Positions 14,281 to 19,960 of a stretch of DNA of 19,960 nt are shown here, in pieces. A model generated the notes under the pieces. It did no database searches. It was not told where the DNA came from and saw only the letters and a list, made by a program, of their open reading frames with translations. The stretch's first letter is position 1; every line of letters starts with the position of its first letter. Source of the stretch: CAZRAL01 sp964598005 (GTDB lineage: Bacteria; Pseudomonadota; Gammaproteobacteria; Burkholderiales; Usitatibacteraceae); NCBI GenBank assembly GCA_964598005.1, contig CAZRAL010000047.1:1-19960 (forward strand), read 5' to 3'. The translations under genes were made by a program, and so were the position numbers.

Positions 14281-16010
14281 TTATTGTGCCGCCATGCCAA
14301 AAGAACAAGCGCCGTGCCCAGCAACAGCAACGCTGGTAATCCCAGTGTTGGAATGGTATGAGGCCCCATCAAGATGTTAAAAGCCAGCGAAATAATTTGG
14401 TCGTCAATGTTTGCACTCACACTACCGTTGCCGCCGGCGGGATTTGCAGTGTAATTGGTTGTTGCCAGCGCAGAAACAGTTGTTGTATTGGCTGGATTGA
14501 GTGCGCCCAAGGTTTGCGAAAAAGCGACGGGGATTCCATTCGGCAAGAAACCCAGCGCAGAGGTCTCGACCCCTGCGGAATCCGTGCGTAATGTGGCCGT
14601 GTAAGAAACGGTAGCCCCGCCTGTAACCAGAGCGGGTCCATTCACCCCCAGCACCAAACGCGGATTAGTTGCCACCGGCCCTATCACCGGGCCTGGTGTC
14701 GCCGCGCAACCCGCAAAGGCAACCCCTGGCCCGCCATTGCAGCCCCACCAATTTAGGGCAGCATCGATCAAGGTGGCCGAGGTATTGTTGACGCTTGTCG
14801 TATTGTGAATAATGCGATTGAATAAAAATTGCGCCGTTACTGTACTTGCAGGTTGCTCGATGCGTATGCCCTCGTTGGTGCGCTGAATCGTGTTCTGCCT
14901 AAAAATCACATTGGTGTTGGCTGTGCCAAAGCCCAATTGATCGGTGGTTACAAAAATCCCTCTGCTGTTCGGGCGAAATTGACCATCCACCGTATTGCCT
15001 ACGAACTGTGTGGTCGCCATCCCGCCCTGTCCGAAAATAGCCAGCCCGATATCTACATTGGTTATCGTGTTATTCGAAATTAGCGGCGGCAAAACTGGGC
15101 TAAAGGCAGAAATACCAACACCATCTCCCGAACCAGGCGGTGAACTATTAGAGACTATATTGCCTTGAATAACATCGGCGACGGAGCCAGCCGTATCGCC
15201 AGCATTGGAAGTGTGTACGCCAGTTCCGCAGTTGGTGACTGTATTATTGAGGAATTGCGTGCCCGTTGAGTGATTGGCGTTCAACGCATCGCCGCAATCG
15301 CTGACTGTGTTATTGGCCAATACCCCGTTACCAGAGAAATTGAAAATGGCAACCGATGATGCATGGGCCTGTACATTTTGCACCGTGTTGTGATGGACAT
15401 TAAAATTCGTATGGTCAGCTACCTGAATTCCGCGAAGAAAAATATTCCTGACCGTGACATCATGAACCGTCAGGCCGCTGAAAAACCCCAGTAGAAAATT
15501 GCTGATGATGCCGTTTCGTGCATCGATATCCGCGCCGCCGAAAACTATGCCCGACACGAGGGTTGGATTATCGCCGTCGACCGTTAAATTCTGAATCGTG
15601 ACATTGTTCGCTTGAATCAGAAAAACATTGCTGGCCATGCCGCCGCACAATGAGCTGTTGACGCAGGGCGCTGGCGCGCTCAAGGCAGGCTGCACGATCG
15701 TGGAAGCCTGTGTCGTTCCGCTGATCGTCACCGACTTGTCGACGACGACATTTTCACGAAACGTACCGGCCAAGACATTAATGACATCATTGTTTGCAGA
15801 TGCATTGACGGCGGCCTGTATAGTGGGACAAACGGGCATGGCCACTGTGCAGGAACTGCCTGGTGTACCAGCAGTCCAAACAATTGCAAAAACAATACCT
15901 GGAAAATTTGCGACAAATATGAATGTTGTGAGCCTGGACAGGATTCTTGCGTATCTCGAAATGTTTTTTATATTGACGCTACGAAGTGCTGCAAAAGCAT
16001 GAGGGTGCAT
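14265..16010 (-). CDS. Secreted right-handed parallel beta-helix protein with IPTL-type C-terminal sorting signal
   Basis: This protein of about 581 residues begins with a basic region and hydrophobic signal segment ending near VFAIV. CPTIQAAVNAS, then INVLAGTFRENVVVDKSVTISG, is the usual opening of a pectate-lyase-like beta-helix. Many short rungs follow, each with an N-asparagine ladder of the type NNTVSDCGDALN. An Ig-like, Thr/Ser/Ala-rich domain comes next, then the tail HTIPTLGLPALLLLG, one membrane span and a basic end (RHNKR). That tail has the IPTL-CTERM architecture handled by an exosortase-type enzyme; none is encoded in this window. It is probably a surface or exported protein, and any enzymatic activity is unknown. 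The ATG at 16008-16010 is preferred over 16064 because an AAGGGAAG lies about 9 bases before it. Confidence 0.85.
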   Translation of the reverse strand: MHPHAFAALRSVNIKNISRYARILSRLTTFIFVANFPGIVFAIVWTAGTPGSSCTVAMPVCPTIQAAVNASANNDVINVLAGTFRENVVVDKSVTISGTTQASTIVQPALSAPAPCVNSSLCGGMASNVFLIQANNVTIQNLTVDGDNPTLVSGIVFGGADIDARNGIISNFLLGFFSGLTVHDVTVRNIFLRGIQVADHTNFNVHHNTVQNVQAHASSVAIFNFSGNGVLANNTVSDCGDALNANHSTGTQFLNNTVTNCGTGVHTSNAGDTAGSVADVIQGNIVSNSSPPGSGDGVGISAFSPVLPPLISNNTITNVDIGLAIFGQGGMATTQFVGNTVDGQFRPNSRGIFVTTDQLGFGTANTNVIFRQNTIQRTNEGIRIEQPASTVTAQFLFNRIIHNTTSVNNTSATLIDAALNWWGCNGGPGVAFAGCAATPGPVIGPVATNPRLVLGVNGPALVTGGATVSYTATLRTDSAGVETSALGFLPNGIPVAFSQTLGALNPANTTTVSALATTNYTANPAGGNGSVSANIDDQIISLAFNILMGPHTIPTLGLPALLLLGTALVLLAWRHNKRTAW

Positions 16011-16092
16011 TATTGAATGCTTCCCTTCATTGAAGAACCAGCTTCCTCGAGAACATTGGTGCATATTTTGACGATCATGTTTTCAAGTAGCT

Positions 16093-16119
16093 GCCGGGGA
16101 GTTACCCCCTCAGCCCGGC
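16093..16119. repeat. GC-rich inverted repeat in the leader of the beta-helix gene
   Basis: GCCGGG (16093-16098) pairs with CCCGGC (16114-16119). Inside it, GGGG and CCCC can form a competing stem. It lies about 85-110 bases before the chosen start of the beta-helix gene, so it would be in its leader if transcription begins further upstream. No T run follows on either strand, so it does not look like a terminator. Confidence 0.4.
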
Positions 16120-16477
16120 TAGGTCGCACAAATTTGCAATGTTATGGCTGATGGCATGAACGACAGGAGCAACGCCACTCACAGCACGTACTTTTCTTAC
16201 CAGATTTGGCAATTGCTCTTTATGCGAACACCAGACTTCCGGGACAATGCTCACAATTGCCAACATCGTTAAGAGTCCTAGCTAGGATAGGATGCAACAT
16301 TGCTTGAGGATTAACCCATGCCATAAGCTGCCGGATCAATATTGCAGATGTTAAGGTGAGCAATTTACATACTGTAAGCAGTTGGCTACTGCCACTACTG
16401 AACTGAAGAAGCCTCATCTGAAAATGCGTTCATCGGAATATGCTTCCAGGTTCGAGAACGAAGATGAATTGTGTCGC

Positions 16478-16518
16478 AATAAAAAACGGGACCCGGCGAT
16501 AAATACACAGGATCCCGT
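16478..16518 (-). terminator. Rho-independent terminator downstream of ttcA
   Basis: Read on the minus strand, ACGGGATCC and GGGTCCCGT pair over eight base pairs with one internal mismatch (arms 16510-16518 and 16486-16494) and a 15-base loop, followed directly by a run of T (complement of the A run at 16481-16485). This is a classic intrinsic terminator. It lies about 200 bases past the ttcA stop, so the pteridine reductase/ttcA transcript would carry a long 3' untranslated region. Confidence 0.75.
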
Positions 16519-16718
16519 AAAGACACACACACAACAACGGCATCATTAATCCATACCGAAGCGGTCATGCACAAGCGCGCAGATGTTACAGGCCATGAGA
16601 GTGTGGCTGATTTAACAAGGTAGAAAATAGCTGCCGCCCGCGAGCGGACTTTCAGTTGCAGTGGCTGCTACTATTGCGTTACTGCAAGCTGTTGATGGCA
16701 GTTAACCTGAAAGGCAGA

Positions 16719-17627
16719 TTAATCAGTTGCTTCGCGTACTTTATTTTCGAACGAAATGACTTGCATGCTTGCGCGTGTGGAATTTTTTTTATCGTCCACT
16801 ACTTCCTGGTTATCTGAAGATATGCGATCTCTCGTAGCAAGTGTGGGAAAGTCGAACAATTTACGATCAATAAGGTGCGATGGCACTACATTTTGCATTG
16901 CCCGGAAAATATTTTCGATGCGGCCGGGAAATTTCTTTTCCCATTCGTTCAACATGCTCTTGACCTGCTGACGCTGCAGGTTGTCCTGCGAGCCGCATAA
17001 ATCGCACGGAATAATGGGGAATTGGCGATAAGCAGCATAGTTGACCAATTCGTGTTCTGGTACATACACCAGCGGGCGAATTACCACGTGTTTGCCGTCT
17101 TCTGATTGCAGTTTAGGCGACATGCCCTTCAATTTACCACCGAAGAACATATTGAGAAAAACAGTCTGAATGAAATCGTCGCGATGATGTCCCAGTGCAA
17201 TTTTGGTCGCGCCGATTTCACCCGCAACCCGGTAGATCACACCACGCCGCAGGCGCGAACACAGCGAACACATCGTCTTGCCTTCAGGAATGACGCGCTT
17301 TACCGTTGAATAGGTGTCTTGCACCGCGATTTGAAAAGGCACTCCCAAGCCAGTCAAGTAGTCCGGCAACACATGCTCGGGATAACCGGGGTGCCTTTGA
17401 TCGAGGTTGAAGGCAAACAATTCGAACGGTACCGGCGAATTGTGTTTTAGTGAAAGCAATATGTCGAGCAGGCCATAACTATCTTTGCCGCCGCTGAGGC
17501 AGACCATGACTTTATCGCCTGCCTCGATCATGTTGTAATCGGCAATGGCCTCTCCCACCCAGCGGCGCAGACGTTTGGTGAGTTTATTAGCTTCGAATTG
17601 CTGCTTCTCACTCTGTGGCATATACAT
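16719..17627 (-). CDS. ttcA: tRNA 2-thiocytidine(32) synthetase TtcA
   Basis: TtcA is an iron-sulfur ATPase that thiolates cytidine 32 in the anticodon loop of certain tRNAs. The product from the start chosen here has 302 residues. It shows the ATP-pyrophosphatase loop SGGKDS (residues 45-50) and the two CxxC pairs that hold the cluster and active site: CSLC (120-123) and CDLC (208-211). It also shows LGHHRDD and AMQNVVPSHL, all as in E. coli TtcA. A charged tail of about 45 residues after VPSHL is variable in the family. The frame is open 38 codons further upstream inside the neighbour. The ATG at 17625-17627, 4 bases after the upstream TGA, matches family length; a second ATG at 17621 is equally possible. 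Expression probably relies on coupling to the upstream gene. Confidence 0.95.
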   Translation of the reverse strand: MYMPQSEKQQFEANKLTKRLRRWVGEAIADYNMIEAGDKVMVCLSGGKDSYGLLDILLSLKHNSPVPFELFAFNLDQRHPGYPEHVLPDYLTGLGVPFQIAVQDTYSTVKRVIPEGKTMCSLCSRLRRGVIYRVAGEIGATKIALGHHRDDFIQTVFLNMFFGGKLKGMSPKLQSEDGKHVVIRPLVYVPEHELVNYAAYRQFPIIPCDLCGSQDNLQRQQVKSMLNEWEKKFPGRIENIFRAMQNVVPSHLIDRKLFDFPTLATRDRISSDNQEVVDDKKNSTRASMQVISFENKVREATD

Positions 17628-17631
17628 ATTT

Positions 17632-18375
17632 TCATAAAATTTGTTGACGGCCACCATCGACCGCCAGGATCTGCCCAGTGACATAGGGTGCATCAAGCGA
17701 CAAATATTTAACCGCGCCTGCAATGTCTTCGGGGGTACCAATACGTTTTAACGGTGTTTGTTCGATGATTCGGGCTTGTTCTACCGAAGGATAGTCGTTG
17801 CCCGAATCCGGCCAGAGAATAGCGCCCGGTGATACGCCGTTCACTCGCACCTCTGGCGCCAGTTCAATCGCTAATGCACGCGTTAGCCCAGCAAGCCCAG
17901 CCTTGGCGACCGTATAAATCAGGAAATTTTTTAGTGGCCGCTCGGCATGGATGTCGACGATGTTGATAATGCTGCCCTGGGTTTGTCGCAAGTAAGGGGC
18001 CGCAGCCTGAGACAAAAACAAGGGAGCTTTCAAATTCGCATCGATTAATTCGCTCCACTGGTCCTCTTCAATTTTGCCAATCGGCGTGGCATAGAAAGCC
18101 GATGCATTATTTACCAGGCCATCAAGACGATCAAAAACTGAAGCGGCTTGATTGATCATACCTTTCAAGGCGTTAAAGGCCAATAGATTGCCTTGAATGA
18201 CTGCTGCTGACTTGGCTCTGATAGTGTTCAACTCTTGCGCCAGTGCATCGGCTTCGGTGCGCGAATGATTGCAATGAACGATGACATTTGCCCCGGCTGC
18301 GTGCAAGGCGCGAGCAATGGCTGCGCCAACACGTCTGGCGGCCCCGGTAATCAGAATGGCAGGAACATCAGGCAT
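17632..18375 (-). CDS. Pteridine reductase (FolM/PTR1-like SDR)
   Basis: This 247-residue short-chain dehydrogenase begins with TGAARRVG (10-17), the TGxxxRxG variant that distinguishes pteridine reductases from ordinary SDRs. NNASAF (89-94) is the NNAS strand. The catalytic set is D141, Y154 and K158, with Asp in place of the usual Ser and the same spacing as Leishmania PTR1 (D181, Y194, K198). The end TGQILAVDGGRQQIL is a standard SDR C terminus. It should reduce dihydropterins or dihydrofolate with NADPH in the cytosol, supplying tetrahydro-forms of pterin or folate cofactors. The exact substrate is inferred. It lies 4 bases before ttcA and is probably co-transcribed with it; as I recall, pteridine reductase next to ttcA is common in Betaproteobacteria. 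No clear ribosome site precedes its ATG. Confidence 0.88.
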   Translation of the reverse strand: MPDVPAILITGAARRVGAAIARALHAAGANVIVHCNHSRTEADALAQELNTIRAKSAAVIQGNLLAFNALKGMINQAASVFDRLDGLVNNASAFYATPIGKIEEDQWSELIDANLKAPLFLSQAAAPYLRQTQGSIINIVDIHAERPLKNFLIYTVAKAGLAGLTRALAIELAPEVRVNGVSPGAILWPDSGNDYPSVEQARIIEQTPLKRIGTPEDIAGAVKYLSLDAPYVTGQILAVDGGRQQIL

Positions 18376-18691
18376 AGTGAAATAAAGGTAAAAAGATCAT
18401 TCTGTATAAGAATTTGTCCATGAGCAACATGATACCTTGATATCTTATTGTGACTCGCCGTAATACTGGAAATTTGGGATGCCAAAGATAGTGGAATAAA
18501 CAACCAAAAGCCGGTTATCGGCCTGGGAAGAATCTGATACTTTTGGGCAGCAAGTCGAATCGTTTTTGGCAGAACCTTGGCCTAAGTCATGAAAATGAGT
18601 AAGCATGGAATAAAACGTCTGGATAATATTCCATGTTCGGTGAAGGATTGAAACTGCCGGCGGAATGGTGTCATTATTTATCGGCGACGTG
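18376..18691. other. Intergenic region without recognisable gene
   Basis: Roughly 315 bases lie between the divergent pteridine reductase start and the SDR remnant. A minus-strand frame of 91 codons (18445-18720) has unlikely composition, no ribosome site and overlaps the remnant, so I do not call it. The promoter of the pteridine reductase/ttcA unit must lie here; the best candidate pair, TTGCTC with CAGAAT at 17 bases near 18400-18430, is weak. Confidence 0.45.
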
Positions 18692-18838
18692 ACAAGGAAC
18701 GCCACCTGGTTGCATGGCATGCCTCACAGACATAGCCAATGCTGTACTCTATCTAGCCTCAAACGAGGCTGAATTTATTACTGGGCGTGCCTTGAAGTAA
18801 ACGACGGGCGCTATGTTGTTAAGGAGCCGACATTTCGC
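18692..18838 (+). pseudogene. 3' remnant of a short-chain dehydrogenase gene
   Basis: The plus-strand frame reads TPPGCMAC, then DIANAVLYLASNEAEFITG and RALK before a TAA at 18798. This is the standard C-terminal end of a FabG-like SDR (TPxGRxxxPxDIA, LASxxAxFITG). Shifting by one base at 18795-18797 continues with VNDGRYVV, the expected VDGG-like ending, and this second frame runs straight into the kinase ATG. So a single-base change broke the tail, and everything before about 18692 is lost or unrecognisable. It is not a duplicate of the nearby pteridine reductase, which reads in the opposite direction and has a different tail. Confidence 0.7.
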
Positions 18839-19939
18839 ATGGACATCATTGGAAAATACAAGTTAATCCGCGAGCTTGGCAGAGGCGCAACCGGCCAGGT
18901 TTATCTGGCACAGGACCCCTTCAATAACCGGGAAGTGGCGATCAAGCTTATGTTCCCGGAAATGTTAAAGGACAGAGAAGATGGTGCAATTTATCGCGAC
19001 ATGTTTATCAATGAAGCCTCGCTAGCCGGAAAAATAATTCATCCTCACATCGTGCCGATTTATGATGCGGTAGTGGAAGAAGCGATGAGCTACATCGTCA
19101 TGGAATACGTCGAAGGCGGTACGCTGGAAAAATTCTGTACTCCTGACAATTTGCTGCCCTTAGGCCAAATCGTGGATATTGCATTCAAATGCGTACGTGC
19201 CCTGGCTTTTGCGCATATGGAAGGGTTGATCCATCGGGATATCAAACCCGGCAACATTCTTCATAAGTCGGGAACCGACATCAAGGTAAGTGATTTTGGC
19301 GCGGCCGTTAACAGGGTAAGCAATAAAACCATCGCCGCTGCAATCGGTTCGCCGCTTTATATGGCACCCGAGCTGATTACCGGGGCACGGGCAACTATGC
19401 AAAGCGATATTTATGCACTCGGTGTCGTCATGTATTACTTACTGACAGGTCGCCCCCTTTTTGCGGCCAGCAATCCCGCTAGCATGACTTACCAGATTGT
19501 TAATCACGAGCCTGAGCCTGTTGCGCATTTTCGTGAAGGCATACCAGCTGCATTCGAAGATATTGTCAAGCAGGCGATAGCAAAAAATCCAGCCCGGCGT
19601 TATCAATCCTGGGAAGAAATCGGCAAGGATCTGGCCTTACTGTGGCAACCTGATTATGTTGCGCAGCAAACGCAGGATGAGCCATCCGATATTGAGCGGT
19701 TCAATCTCTTAAAGGGGCTTCCATTTTTCCGTAACTTTCCGGAAAGTGAATTATGGGAAGTCATGCGTATCAGCCTGTGGCGGTCTTTTCCACCCGGACA
19801 GCCTCTCATTAAAGAGGGGGATGTTGGCGATTCATTCTTTTTGCTTGCAAAAGGAACAGCGAAAGTAACACGCGGAAAAAAATTGCTCAATGTACTTGGC
19901 ATGGGCTGTTGCGAGTTTTTAAGTTGTCCGGATTTATAG
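18839..19939 (+). CDS. Serine/threonine protein kinase with C-terminal cyclic-nucleotide-binding domain, tail cut short
   Basis: This 366-residue protein starts with a Hanks-type kinase domain: glycine loop GRGATGQVY (14-22), K36 in VAIK, E59, the catalytic HRDIKPGN (132-139, D134), SDFG (151-154, D152) and SPLYMAPE (171-178). Key residues are intact, so kinase activity is likely. HRD marks it as an RD kinase. No membrane span follows. After a linker, residues 285-357 match the first half of a cAMP/cGMP-binding domain (LKGLPFFRNFPESEL, the GQPLIKEGDVGDSFFLLAKG barrel). The phosphate-binding cassette that should follow GMG is not in frame: the sequence ends CCEFLSCPDL and stops, 21 bases before the window edge. 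AAGGAG lies 12 bases before the ATG. A cyclic-nucleotide-controlled kinase is the natural inference; its targets are unknown. Confidence 0.85.
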   Translation: MDIIGKYKLIRELGRGATGQVYLAQDPFNNREVAIKLMFPEMLKDREDGAIYRDMFINEASLAGKIIHPHIVPIYDAVVEEAMSYIVMEYVEGGTLEKFCTPDNLLPLGQIVDIAFKCVRALAFAHMEGLIHRDIKPGNILHKSGTDIKVSDFGAAVNRVSNKTIAAAIGSPLYMAPELITGARATMQSDIYALGVVMYYLLTGRPLFAASNPASMTYQIVNHEPEPVAHFREGIPAAFEDIVKQAIAKNPARRYQSWEEIGKDLALLWQPDYVAQQTQDEPSDIERFNLLKGLPFFRNFPESELWEVMRISLWRSFPPGQPLIKEGDVGDSFFLLAKGTAKVTRGKKLLNVLGMGCCEFLSCPDL

Positions 19940-19960
19940 CACGCGACCTGTCCGGTTGTC

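Larger units (their letters stand above)
16011..16718. other. Long intergenic region without a convincing gene
   Basis: About 700 bases lie between the ends of the beta-helix gene (its 5' side) and ttcA (its 3' side). It holds a hairpin at 16093-16119 and the minus-strand terminator at 16478-16518. It also has a 54-codon minus-strand frame (16102-16266) with a hydrophobic start and plausible composition but no ribosome site. No tRNA was found: a GGTTCGAG at 16449 lacks a pairing T-stem. The segment could contain a decayed gene, but I recognise no family. Confidence 0.5.

Noticed and set aside
16440..16475. Possible tRNA T-arm (GGTTCGAG)
   Set aside because: The flanking bases do not pair as a T stem, and no acceptor or anticodon arm is found around it.
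17628..17741. N-terminal 38-codon extension of ttcA
   Set aside because: It lies entirely inside the pteridine reductase reading frame and is absent from known TtcA proteins.
18445..18720. 91-codon minus-strand open frame
   Set aside because: No motif or ribosome site, and it runs antisense to the recognisable SDR remnant.

Overview
The window looks like a stretch of chromosome from a betaproteobacterium, probably in or near the Nitrosomonadales. This is inferred from gene content and order (lytic transglycosylase, NDUFA9-like SDR, GST, cca; pteridine reductase next to ttcA; a large DUF349 protein), not from a database search. No rRNA, tRNA, CRISPR array or intact insertion sequence was seen.

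Left edge, 1-2330, minus strand: a C5-cytosine DNA methyltransferase is followed, with a 4-base overlap, by a GHKL (MORC/MutL-like) ATPase. This looks like the start of a restriction-modification or defence island that continues beyond the left edge. By eye it is less GC-rich than the housekeeping genes. The ATPase frame stops early, at the window edge. A TerC-family membrane protein gene lies upstream on the same strand.

Centre left, 3100-9023, plus strand: a tight five-gene run encodes a soluble lytic transglycosylase, an NDUFA9-like NAD(P)-binding protein, a GST-like protein, the CCA-adding enzyme (with a degenerate HD domain) and a quinone oxidoreductase. Gaps are 15 and 5 bases, then two ATGA overlaps, so the genes are probably co-transcribed. 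A large DUF349 protein gene converges on them (9110-11599, minus).

Centre right, 11600-16010: a gap with a possible transporter remnant, an MFS transporter, the membrane protease HtpX with a sigma32-like promoter, and a convergent gene for a secreted beta-helix protein with an IPTL-type C-terminal sorting signal.

Right, 16011-19960: a roughly 700-base gap holds a clear minus-strand terminator. It lies downstream of a two-gene unit, pteridine reductase plus TtcA (tRNA 2-thiocytidine synthetase). Beyond these, a decayed SDR gene fragment leads directly into a Ser/Thr protein kinase fused to a cyclic-nucleotide-binding domain. That domain is cut short by a stop 21 bases before the window end. 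The most accessory-looking parts are the methyltransferase/ATPase pair, the beta-helix gene and the kinase region.
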